18,832 nucleotides of DNA. It comes from JBQTHP01 sp052389755 (lineage in GTDB: Bacteria; Pseudomonadota; Gammaproteobacteria; Steroidobacterales; Steroidobacteraceae). The first letter of the stretch is position 1. Every line of letters starts with the position of its first letter. Where the stretch lies: assembly GCA_052389755.1 (NCBI GenBank), contig JBQTHP010000056.1, positions 1 through 18,832 of the forward strand, given 5' to 3'. Shown piece after piece: positions 1 to 6,917 of the stretch. The position numbers and the translations under genes were made by a program. Below the pieces are notes generated by a model that did not search any database, was not told the DNA's origin, and worked only from the letters and a program-made list of their open reading frames with translations.

Positions 1-1086
1 CTCGATCGCATCGAGCAGCGCGACACGAGCGACGAACGCTACGCGCTGCGCGTGACGAACGAAGCGCTCGAGACGCATTACATCGACCGCCTGACGTTGC
101 TCGCGGTCGAGCACCCGCAAGGCTACGAGGCCTTTCCGACGCCGGCACGCGGCGTCGCGCTGTTCGGCCGCGCGGCGAACCTGCTCGAGGCGCGCGACCG
201 GTCGGGCCGTGACGCGCTCCCGCAGCTGGCCGCGCGCGACGGCGCGACATGGCACAGCGATCCTGCGCTCACTCACAAGCTCACCCGGGAGGTCGTCGAG
301 GACTGGATCGACGTCAAAGTGAAAGTGCCGCGCGGAGCGGGCTCGTTGACGGTTGCACTGCGGGCGCGCAACACGCTGTTCGCCACGGTGCTGCTCTACG
401 ACGTGGTGCTGCGCGCACAGGGCGTGCGGGCAATCGACTGGATCGGCGAGGACACCGGCAACCCGCTCTACGCGTGGCGTCTGCATCGCTGGTTCGAAGG
501 CCGCTTCGGGCTGCGTGTGCAGTTGCAGCGGGGTACGTCTTTCCGGCAGGTGGCGCGTGTCACACCGACCGGACCGATCGCGTGGCACCAGATCGCGGTG
601 CGCGTGCCGCTCGAGCCGGGCGCGCAGGAGGCGACGCTGCGGCTCGCGTCCCTGCCGGACAACTGGATGATCGACTGGGTCGGCGTGAGCTTCGACGACG
701 CTTCCGACACGCAGATGCGGCGCATCGCGCCGCAGAGCGTGATCGGCCACCGGGGCGCGGTCGCGACGGCGTCGGCACGTGCACTCGGAAGGAACGACGG
801 CGACTACTTCATCACGCGCCCCGGTGAGCATTACGAAGTGGGGTTTGCGCTCGGACCGCGTCCGGAGGCCGGCCGGGAGCGCACGCTCTTCATCGCATCG
901 CGCGGCTACTACATCGAATGGATCCGCGGCGAGTGGGTACGCGACCGCGGCAGCCTCGCAATGAACGAGCGCTTCGAGCCCGGAGATGCGGCCATCATGA
1001 CGACGGCGCGGCGCTGGATCGAGGAGAAACCGCAGCTCGAGAGGCAGTTCTTCGAATCGCGCGTTCGGCTCGCGGGCTCGCCATGA
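1..1086 (+). CDS. C-terminal part of a large protein of unknown function (5' end outside the window)
   Basis: The frame is open from base 1 to the TGA at 1084-1086 with no stop, so this is the C-terminal portion (about 361 residues) of a longer protein. A GTG at 52 could be read as a start, but the residues before it continue the same conserved-looking stretch (ERYALRVTNEALETHYIDRL across bases 37-96), so I take the gene as entering from the left. The 'tnEalEthyiD.l.LlaveHp' pattern is like a beta-strand segment I associate with C-terminal regions of large repeat-bearing (FG-GAP/ASPIC-type or TPR) proteins, but this is only a resemblance. The rest is rich in short beta-type segments, W-I-D-W/W-I-G repeats and charged residues, with no membrane segment. 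It overlaps the following lipoprotein gene by ATGA, suggesting one operon. Coding status is firm; function is unknown. Confidence 0.75.
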   Translation, partial: LDRIEQRDTSDERYALRVTNEALETHYIDRLTLLAVEHPQGYEAFPTPARGVALFGRAANLLEARDRSGRDALPQLAARDGATWHSDPALTHKLTREVVEDWIDVKVKVPRGAGSLTVALRARNTLFATVLLYDVVLRAQGVRAIDWIGEDTGNPLYAWRLHRWFEGRFGLRVQLQRGTSFRQVARVTPTGPIAWHQIAVRVPLEPGAQEATLRLASLPDNWMIDWVGVSFDDASDTQMRRIAPQSVIGHRGAVATASARALGRNDGDYFITRPGEHYEVGFALGPRPEAGRERTLFIASRGYYIEWIRGEWVRDRGSLAMNERFEPGDAAIMTTARRWIEEKPQLERQFFESRVRLAGSP

Positions 1087-1487
1087 GGCTGCACGCGTAT
1101 GGCATCGCGCTCACCGCCGCGCTGGCAGTCGTCACCGGCGCGGGTTGCATCGTCCATGACAGCGCGGGCCGCGTGCTGGGCCCCGGCGGCAGCCGGGCCG
1201 TCATCACGCTCGTGGACAAGCAGGAGCTGTCCGGCGAGCTCCTTTCGATTGCGGACGGAAGGATCTACTTCGCGACATCCGAGCGGATCGCGGTCGTCGC
1301 GGTCGTCGATGTCTACAGGTTGAGGATCACCGATTTCGGCGCGACCTTCGTGCCGAGGAGCCTCGAGAAAGCCCGGCCGTACAGTCGCTATCCGCAGGGC
1401 CTAAGCGCGGATCAATGGGACGCGGTGCTGCGCCATGCCGGGCAGACGCAGCCGGAGCGGATCGAGGCCGCTGCGGCGAAGCGGTAG
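1083..1487 (+). CDS. Small probable lipoprotein, unknown function
   Basis: A 134-residue protein starting at the ATG that overlaps the stop of the upstream gene (ATGA at 1083-1086), which indicates translational coupling. Residues 1-21 form a signal sequence (MRLHAYGIALTAALAVV followed by TGAG) ending at Cys22. The -3 to +1 residues G-A-G-C are a weak match to a lipobox, so lipid attachment is likely but not certain. The mature part begins with a short glycine-rich stretch, then a compact alternating hydrophobic/charged region (VITLVDKQELSGELLSIADG, then IYFATSERIAVVAVVDVYRL) that looks like a small beta domain, and ends with a charged tail. I do not recognise the family. Its coupling to the large upstream gene suggests an envelope partner of that protein. 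Confidence 0.7.
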   Translation: MRLHAYGIALTAALAVVTGAGCIVHDSAGRVLGPGGSRAVITLVDKQELSGELLSIADGRIYFATSERIAVVAVVDVYRLRITDFGATFVPRSLEKARPYSRYPQGLSADQWDAVLRHAGQTQPERIEAAAAKR

Positions 1488-1588
1488 TCGTGAGCTCGGT
1501 GCCGGACTACGCGCCATTCCCATTTCGCCGCGAACCGGCCAGCTTTATGGCTTCGTGATGCGTTTGGAGATCCGCAGAATCTCGCGCG

Positions 1589-1861
1589 ATGAGATTTGCC
1601 TGGGATCCACGCAAAGCCGCGGCGAACTACGCCAAGCACGGGGTCTCGTTCGACGACGCCATCACGGCGTTCTCCGATCCGCTGTCCCGAACCATTGAGG
1701 ATCCCGATCACTCACAACGCGAGTTACGCTTTCTGTTGATCGGCACGTCCGCTGCGGGTAGGTTGCTCGTCGTGAGCCACGTGGATCTCGATTATGAAAT
1801 CCGCGTGATCAGTGCGAGACCAGCGTCCCGCCGCGAGCGATTCACCTATGAAGAGACGTGA
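1589..1861 (+). CDS. brnT: BrnT-family toxin of a type II toxin-antitoxin module
   Basis: A 90-residue protein matching BrnT along its full length. It has the N-terminal 'F-x-W-D-P-x-K-A-x-x-N-x-x-K-H-G-V-S-F' motif (here FAWDPRKAAANYAKHGVSF, residues 3-21), the 'F-S-D-P' turn, the 'DHS-Q-R-E-x-R-F' segment, the central LLVVSH strand and the C-terminal 'R-V-I-S-A-R-x-A-S-R-R-E-R-x-x-Y-E' motif. BrnT toxins have a RelE-like fold and are ribonucleases that inhibit translation; that activity is family knowledge. The ATG at 1589 gives the family's usual N-terminus, and no upstream in-frame start fits. The antitoxin gene follows 10 bases after the stop, the usual toxin-first order of brnTA. There is no obvious Shine-Dalgarno sequence before this start. 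Confidence 0.9.
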   Translation: MRFAWDPRKAAANYAKHGVSFDDAITAFSDPLSRTIEDPDHSQRELRFLLIGTSAAGRLLVVSHVDLDYEIRVISARPASRRERFTYEET

Positions 1862-1871
1862 AAGGCGTTCA

Positions 1872-2069
1872 ATGCGACCTGAATACGATTTTTCGAAAGG
1901 TATCCGCGGAAAATACGTCCCGCGCATGCTCGGCGCTACGGTCGTCATGCTCGATTCCGATGTCGCGGAGATCTACCGCGATTCCAAGGCTGTAAATGCC
2001 GCTCTCCGTGAGCACGCCGGGCTGAAGCGGAAGGGCAAGCGGTCGGCAGCGCGAACCCGCTCGCGTTAG
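1872..2069 (+). CDS. Short antitoxin partner of BrnT
   Basis: A 65-residue protein, start ATG 1872 preceded by a GAAAGG ribosome-binding site (1860-1865). The N-terminus MRPEYDFSKGIRGKY is the typical opening of BrnT-associated antitoxins. The middle 'VVMLDSDVAEIYRDSKAVNAALRE' (split over residues 24-47) resembles a short antitoxin class with a D-V-A-E-x-F-x-D-S-x-A-V-N-x-A-L-R motif rather than the classical BrnA ribbon-helix-helix domain. The C-terminus is a basic tail rich in K and R. Its role is inferred from position and sequence: it should bind and neutralise the BrnT toxin and probably autoregulate the pair. In-frame ATGs at 1812 and 1848 lie inside the toxin gene and lack a good ribosome-binding site, so I prefer 1872. 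Confidence 0.8.
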   Translation: MRPEYDFSKGIRGKYVPRMLGATVVMLDSDVAEIYRDSKAVNAALREHAGLKRKGKRSAARTRSR

Positions 2070-2122
2070 AGCTGTCCCCCAGCAGTCTTGCCGGCCCTTC
2101 CGGAGACCGTCCGGCAGTCGGG

Positions 2123-2605
2123 CTAGCGCTTGTCGAACACCATCAGGTCGCTGAACTCCTCGCCCTTCGCGTCCTTGCCTTTAGTCGAGACCTCGAGCTC
2201 GCTGCCGTCCTCCGACACTCGAATCTTGCCGCTGATGGTGGTCTTGTTGCCGTCTTTCACGGCGTACTCGAGCGTACGCGCATCGACGCGCTTCACCCAG
2301 ATCATGTTCCCGCTGGGCGCGCCGGTCACCGCATAGTCCTGGCCGTCGAGCTTCGCCGCATATTGCACCTGCCGCGACTGGCCGTCCGCATCGACGAAAT
2401 CCAGCGTGACGCTGATGGCGTCAGTCCCGACTGCCTGCGTGCGCGTGCCGGACTTCGGCGGCGGGCCGGGGTCGAACATCGAGTTTCTGACGTTGAGCTC
2501 CCATTTGCCGGTCATGGGATCGGCTGCTCGTGCGGTCGGCGGGGCCGCGAGGAGCAGCACGCCGAGCAATGCACCGACGGTTATCCAGCGCAGGAGACGT
2601 GTCAT
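2123..2605 (-). CDS. Small exported protein of unknown function
   Basis: A 160-residue protein with a clear Sec signal peptide: an R-containing n-region, a leucine/valine-rich core (residues 8-21) and cleavage probably after ARA (about residue 27). The mature part begins 'DPMTGKWELNVRNSMFDPGPPPKSGTRT', written here across residues 29-56. This is like a widespread family of small periplasmic proteins with a 'G-x-W-x-L-N-x-x-x-S-x-F-x-P-G-P-x-P-K-S' opening and a lipocalin-like run of beta strands. No catalytic motif is visible. The ATG is preceded by AAGGAGAAGG, a strong ribosome-binding site (complement of 2609-2618). The gene is divergent from the signalling operon, and two inverted repeats lie in the shared upstream region. 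Confidence 0.75.
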   Translation of the reverse strand: MTRLLRWITVGALLGVLLLAAPPTARAADPMTGKWELNVRNSMFDPGPPPKSGTRTQAVGTDAISVTLDFVDADGQSRQVQYAAKLDGQDYAVTGAPSGNMIWVKRVDARTLEYAVKDGNKTTISGKIRVSEDGSELEVSTKGKDAKGEEFSDLMVFDKR

Positions 2606-2619
2606 GGACCTTCTCCTTC

Positions 2620-2637
2620 AGGACTGCCTGCAGTCCT
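2620..2637. promoter_or_regulatory. Perfect inverted repeat, possible operator in the leader of the exported-protein gene
   Basis: AGGACTGC and its exact complement GCAGTCCT face each other with a two-base spacer. The repeat lies 15 bases upstream of the start codon of the - strand gene, next to its Shine-Dalgarno sequence. The spacer is too short for a full hairpin loop, so a protein-binding dyad is more likely than an RNA structure. The function is inferred. Confidence 0.4.
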
Positions 2638-2649
2638 CAACTATGCGAC

Positions 2650-2661
2650 TTGCGTACGCAA
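2650..2661. promoter_or_regulatory. 12-base perfect palindrome TTGCGTACGCAA in the divergent intergenic region
   Basis: TTGCGTACGCAA is self-complementary. It is flanked by imperfect outer arms (GCGACT on the left, AAGTGCG on the right), giving a longer partial dyad. It sits between the divergent starts at 2605 and 2837, just upstream of a weak -10-like CATAGT on the - strand (complement of about 2639-2644). The location and symmetry fit a transcription-factor site; no regulator gene is adjacent to assign it to. Confidence 0.4.
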
Positions 2662-2836
2662 AGTGCGAACCGTGGCGGACGCGCCAGTTCGCGCACCCCA
2701 TGTACTGCGACAGCCGACACGTTTTCCCGGCTTTTCGCGCGATTTGCGCGTGACCGGACGCACATCCCGTGCCGGAACCCATTGATAGCATTGAGGCTGC
2801 CTGCCCGGCGTTCGTGCCGCGAGGAAGCCTTCGCAC

Positions 2837-4741
2837 GTGTCGCTCAAGTACAAAGTCAGTCTGCTGATCTCGCTGCTGTTCGTCGTTTCGGGCCTCGCCA
2901 GCGCTCTGGTCAACCGCCTGCTCATCATCCCGAGCTTCGTCGAGCTCGAGCGCCAAGCTGCGTATCGCAACGTGGAGCGCGCGATCGAGGCGTTCCACCG
3001 TGATCTCGATGTGTTGAGCACGAACGTCACCGCCTGGGCGTGGTGGGACGACAGCAAGCTCTACATGGAGGGTAAGAACGACGAGTTCGTGGAAGCGGAG
3101 CTCAGCGCGGAGCCCGTCGCAAGCGCCGAAGTCAGCTACATGGGCTTCTATCGAACGAACGGGACGCAGGTGATACACAGCGCTCCGGCCGTGGCCGAAG
3201 CCGGAAGCGCCGGCCTTGGCGACCTGCAGGCTCCATCGCTGCCGAAGAACCATCCGCTGTTGCAACACGCGGATCTGCGCGGCGATGCGAAGGGACTGGT
3301 GAGCACGCCTAGCGGTCCCATGTTCGTGGCCTCGCGGCCGATTCTGACCTCGAGCGGCGAAGGGCCGGCAGCCGGCGTGCTGATCTTCGGTCGACTGTTG
3401 GATCCCGCGACAGTCAAGCGCATCGCGGGCCAGTACAAACTGGATCTCACGATAACGCCGGCGCTCGCGACGCAGCCGATCGGTCCCCTCGAGAGATCGG
3501 CCGAGGATGGCCCCGCGCATTCCGCCATTCTGCTGCATCAGGACGAGTCGATCACCACCGGCGAGACCACCATCGCCGACCTGCACGGCAAGCCCATTCT
3601 GACGTTGCGCGTGCTGACGCCGCGCGCCATCTCGGCGTACGGCGAACAGGCCTCACGGATTGCGCTCGCGATACTGTGCGCTGTGGCACTGGCGGTCCTC
3701 GCCGTGCTGCTGTCGATCATTCACGTCACCGTGCTGCGCCCCATCGGCAAGCTGACGGCGCACGCCGTGGACGTGGGCAACAACGACGCTCTGGACAAGA
3801 GGCTCAAACTCGAGCGCACCGACGAGCTCGGCGTGCTTGCCGCGGAATTCGATCGCATGACCGACCGGCTGGTCGAGGCACGGCGTCGTCTCATCGAGCA
3901 GTCGTTCGTGTCAGGCAAGGCCGACATGGCTGCCGGCATCCTTCACAACCTGGGGAACGCGGTCACACCCATCACGGTGCGCCTCAACACGCTCACGGAT
4001 CGCATGAAGGCGGCGCCGCTCGACGATCTCCGGCGAGCGGTCGAGGAGCTCGAGAGCAAGACCGCGCCGGCGGAACGGCAGGCCGATCTCATTCGCTTCG
4101 TGCAGCTCGCAGGCCGCGACCTGGCGGTGCTGATGCGCGATGCGCAGGAGGACGTTCGAGGCGTGGGCGTGCAGATCGAGCACGTGCAGCAGATTCTCGC
4201 CGAGCAGGAGCGATACAGCCACGCCGGTCGGGTCGTCGAAGCGGTCGATATGGAGCGGGTCATCCAGCAGGCGACCGGCGGGCTCGGCCCCGAGCTGCAG
4301 CGTGCCGTCACGCTCGATCTGGATCCCAGCGTGCGCGAAATCGGCGCCGTTCGCGGCGCTCGCGTCGAGATCCAGCAGATCGTGAGCAACCTGATCATCA
4401 ATGCCGCCGAGTCGATCCGGAGCCATTCTCCCGCCGGCGGCCGGATCGCCGTGCGGGCCACGCGCGAAGAATTCGACGGGGTGTCGCTCGCGCACTTCCT
4501 GTTCGAGGACAACGGCGCAGGGATTCAGCCCTGGCACCTCAAGCGGATCTTCGATCGGCGTTTCTCCACGAAGGACAGGGGCTCGGGCGTCGGTTTGCAC
4601 TGGAGCGCGAACGCAGTGGCCGCGCTGGGCGGCAGGCTGTTCGCCGAGAGCCCGGGCGCAGGCAAAGGCGCGCGCCTGCATCTCCTCCTGCCGCTGGCGG
4701 AAGAGCTCTCGGCCGCGGCACCGATGGCTGCAGCCAGGTGA
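2837..4741 (+). CDS. Membrane sensor histidine kinase, CHASE4-HAMP-DHp-HATPase
   Basis: A 634-residue inner-membrane kinase. TM1 is at residues 8-30. A periplasmic CHASE4-like sensor follows (about 35-260; note TAWAWWDDSKLY at 65-76 and YMGFYRTNGTQVIHSAPA at 101-118). TM2 is at 272-298 and HAMP at about 299-350. The phosphorylation helix carries GILHNLGN, with His370 the likely phospho-acceptor; this 'H-N-L-G-N' type H-box differs from the usual H-E-L-R-T-P-L. The ATPase domain shows an N-box (N518, N522 in SNLIINAAESI), G1 box FEDNGAGI (D558) and G2 box STKDRGSGVGLH (577-588). The GTG at 2837 follows GAGGAA (2821-2826). The next gene begins 4 bases after the stop and has a receiver domain, so the phosphotransfer partner is evident. 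The external signal is unknown. Confidence 0.92.
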   Translation: MSLKYKVSLLISLLFVVSGLASALVNRLLIIPSFVELERQAAYRNVERAIEAFHRDLDVLSTNVTAWAWWDDSKLYMEGKNDEFVEAELSAEPVASAEVSYMGFYRTNGTQVIHSAPAVAEAGSAGLGDLQAPSLPKNHPLLQHADLRGDAKGLVSTPSGPMFVASRPILTSSGEGPAAGVLIFGRLLDPATVKRIAGQYKLDLTITPALATQPIGPLERSAEDGPAHSAILLHQDESITTGETTIADLHGKPILTLRVLTPRAISAYGEQASRIALAILCAVALAVLAVLLSIIHVTVLRPIGKLTAHAVDVGNNDALDKRLKLERTDELGVLAAEFDRMTDRLVEARRRLIEQSFVSGKADMAAGILHNLGNAVTPITVRLNTLTDRMKAAPLDDLRRAVEELESKTAPAERQADLIRFVQLAGRDLAVLMRDAQEDVRGVGVQIEHVQQILAEQERYSHAGRVVEAVDMERVIQQATGGLGPELQRAVTLDLDPSVREIGAVRGARVEIQQIVSNLIINAAESIRSHSPAGGRIAVRATREEFDGVSLAHFLFEDNGAGIQPWHLKRIFDRRFSTKDRGSGVGLHWSANAVAALGGRLFAESPGAGKGARLHLLLPLAEELSAAAPMAAAR

Positions 4742-4745
4742 GCCC

Positions 4746-6572
4746 GTGAGCCATCACGAGATCATCCGCGTGCTCGTCGTCGACGACGAGGGTCCCATTC
4801 GTGAGGCCTACCGGGAGCTGCTGGCCACACGGAAGCTGACGGAGGTCGAGCGACTGCGCGCCCGACTGTTCGAGAGCGAGAACAGCAGACCCTCGATTGC
4901 ACCGGAGTTCGAGATACATACCGCCGACCGAGCGGAGGCAGCAGTGCAGGCCTTCCGCGCGTGTCTGGATAGCGGCCGGCACTTCGACGTCGTCTTCCTG
5001 GACATGCGCATGCCGCCGGGACCGGACGGAGCCTGGGCGGCCACTCAGATCCGGGCGATGGATCCGGGCGTTCACATGGTCATCGCGACCGCGTATTCAG
5101 ACCTCGATCCGGAGGAGCTCTCCGGGCGAATCCCGCCGGCAGAGAGGCTCTTCTATCTGCAGAAACCGTTTCACGCCCATGAGGTCCGCCAGCTGGCCGT
5201 GGCACTCGGACGCAAGGCGCGCGCCGAAGCACATGTGCAGCAGCTCGCGTACTTCGATTCGCTGACCGGGCTGCCCAACCGGGACCTGATGCGCGAACAG
5301 ATGTCGACGGCGATTGCCCTTGCGAAGCGGCACGCGCGTCGGATGGCGGTGTTGTTCATCGATCTGGACAACTTCAAGCGGATCAACGACACGCTCGGTC
5401 ACAGCGTAGGCGACGAGATCCTGAAGGCCACGGCGCATCGCCTGCGCGAGGCCACGCGGCACGCGGGCCCGGCTGCACTCATGACCAACCAGCTGGCGCG
5501 GATGGGCGGCGATGAATTTCTGGTTCTGCTGCCGGAAACCGCGGAGCCCAAGGACGCGGCGATGGTGGCCGCGAGCGTCGCCAAGGCCCTTGCGGCACCG
5601 ATGCAGGCCGGCGGACACGAGCTCTTCGTCACGGCGAGCATCGGGATCGCGATGTATCCCAGCGATGGCGACGACAAAGAGACTCTGCTGCGTAACGCCG
5701 ACCTTGCGATGTACTTCGCGAAGCGCGACGGGCGCACGAAGGTGCAGTACTACGACGCCCAGATGAACGCCACGTCGCTCAAGCGCCTGACCATGGAGGG
5801 TCAGCTGCGCGGCGCGATCGATCGGTGCGAGTTCTCCCTGCATTATCAACCGCAGATCGATCTGAGATCCGGACGCGTCTGTGGAATGGAGGGGCTGCTG
5901 CGCTGGAACAACGCGGAGCTGGGCCACGTTCCGCCGCTGGAGTTCATTCCGGTAGCCGAGGAGTGCGGGCTCATCGACACGATCGGTGACTGGGTACTGC
6001 ACACGGCTTGCGCGCAAGCGCGTGCGTGGCTCGATGCCGGACTGCCCCTCGAGCGGATGGCAGTGAACGTCTCGGCGGTTCAGCTCGCGCAGCCGAACTT
6101 CATCGAGCGCGTCGCGTATGCCTTGCAACGAAGCGGGCTCGATCCGAGCGTTCTCGAGCTGGAGCTCACCGAAGGCGCGCTGATCGCGAATATCGATCGT
6201 GCGCGTCAGATGCTCGATCGCATCAAGGCACTGAACGTTCAGATCGCGATAGACGATTTTGGCGTGGGCTACTCGAGCATGAATCATCTGAAGGAGCTGT
6301 CCGTGGACAGGCTGAAGATGGACCGCTCGTTCATCAGCAGCATCGACACCGTAAAGAAGGATCGCACGATCGCTGCCGCGATCATCTCCATGGCGCAAAG
6401 CATGAATCTGCGCGTCACGGCCGAGGGCGTGGAGGACTACAAGCAGTTGAGCGTGCTGCAGTCACAGCACTGCGACGAAGCGCAGGGCTTCTACCTGGCG
6501 CGACCGATGCCGGCGGAGGAAGCGGAAGCCTATCTGCGTACCTTCATCCGCGCACGCGCGGCTGCAGGCTGA
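4746..6572 (+). CDS. Response regulator with GGDEF and EAL domains (cyclic-di-GMP turnover)
   Basis: A 608-residue cytoplasmic protein, GTG start four bases after the kinase stop. The receiver domain (about 7-150) has acidic pair D13/D14, phospho-acceptor D86 in VVFLDMRMP, T115 and K140. It contains an extra stretch of about 25 residues (30-55) between its first helix and second strand. The GGDEF domain (about 160-340) has an intact GGDEF motif at 254-258, so diguanylate cyclase activity is plausible. The R-x-x-D inhibitory site expected just upstream is absent (LMTN there). The EAL domain (about 345-600) has EGL instead of EAL (E382), with NVSAVQL, ELTE, IDDFGVGYSS, K524/D526, AEGVE and Q580-G-F all present, so the phosphodiesterase could be active too. 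Phosphorylation by the upstream kinase probably sets the balance between synthesis and breakdown. Confidence 0.93.
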   Translation: MSHHEIIRVLVVDDEGPIREAYRELLATRKLTEVERLRARLFESENSRPSIAPEFEIHTADRAEAAVQAFRACLDSGRHFDVVFLDMRMPPGPDGAWAATQIRAMDPGVHMVIATAYSDLDPEELSGRIPPAERLFYLQKPFHAHEVRQLAVALGRKARAEAHVQQLAYFDSLTGLPNRDLMREQMSTAIALAKRHARRMAVLFIDLDNFKRINDTLGHSVGDEILKATAHRLREATRHAGPAALMTNQLARMGGDEFLVLLPETAEPKDAAMVAASVAKALAAPMQAGGHELFVTASIGIAMYPSDGDDKETLLRNADLAMYFAKRDGRTKVQYYDAQMNATSLKRLTMEGQLRGAIDRCEFSLHYQPQIDLRSGRVCGMEGLLRWNNAELGHVPPLEFIPVAEECGLIDTIGDWVLHTACAQARAWLDAGLPLERMAVNVSAVQLAQPNFIERVAYALQRSGLDPSVLELELTEGALIANIDRARQMLDRIKALNVQIAIDDFGVGYSSMNHLKELSVDRLKMDRSFISSIDTVKKDRTIAAAIISMAQSMNLRVTAEGVEDYKQLSVLQSQHCDEAQGFYLARPMPAEEAEAYLRTFIRARAAAG

Positions 6573-6578
6573 GTCGCC

Positions 6579-6917
6579 ATGTCCGTGAAGCAGACCGCAC
6601 TGTTGGTTGCCGCTCTGCTCGCCGCGATCGGCGTGCTGGCAGATTACTTTCTGAAGCTCTCGAGCGATCACGCACAGAGCATGCAGTCGAAGTGGTTCTG
6701 GGTGGGACTCACGGTGTATGCCGGCATGGCCGGCGGATGGGTCTACGTGATGCGACATCTTTCGTTCACGGAGATCGGTATCGTTTACTCGGTCACGACG
6801 ATCCTCCTGCTCACCCTCGTAGGCTCGCTCGTGCTCAGAGAGACCCTCCACGCATACGAAGTCGTCGGGGTTCTCATGGCCGTCGGCTCGCTGGTGCTGC
6901 TCGCGAGGTTCAGCTGA
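6579..6917 (+). CDS. Four-helix membrane protein of the SMR/EamA (DMT) type
   Basis: A 112-residue, very hydrophobic protein with four predicted transmembrane helices (about 6-26, 38-58, 65-86 and 90-111). Its pattern is that of half-size drug/metabolite transporters: 'L-K-L-S' after helix 1, 'F-T-E-I-G-I-V-Y-S' at the start of helix 3, and 'E-T-L-H-x-Y-E-V-V-G' before helix 4. These proteins act as antiparallel or parallel dimers. The membrane-embedded glutamate that couples protons in EmrE-type multidrug exporters (eight residues before the LKLS lysine) is Gly18 here; an aspartate sits at 22. Substrate is therefore unclear, and an ArnE/lipid-carrier-like role is as possible as drug export. 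It starts 6 bases after the cyclic-di-GMP gene, and its TGA overlaps the ATG of the next gene by one base. Confidence 0.8.
   Translation: MSVKQTALLVAALLAAIGVLADYFLKLSSDHAQSMQSKWFWVGLTVYAGMAGGWVYVMRHLSFTEIGIVYSVTTILLLTLVGSLVLRETLHAYEVVGVLMAVGSLVLLARFS

Noticed and set aside
2721..2760. Small hairpin CGCGC-GATTT-GCGCG upstream of the sensor operon
   Set aside because: Only five base pairs in a GC-rich region; not distinguishable from chance.
3676..4749. Alternative + strand frame of about 357 codons inside the CHASE4 kinase
   Set aside because: Arginine/glycine-rich without motifs, and it overlaps the well-supported ATPase domain of the kinase.
5097..6398. - strand open frame of about 433 codons opposite the GGDEF-EAL gene
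   Set aside because: Shadow of intact GGDEF and EAL domains; no motif or ribosome-binding site of its own.
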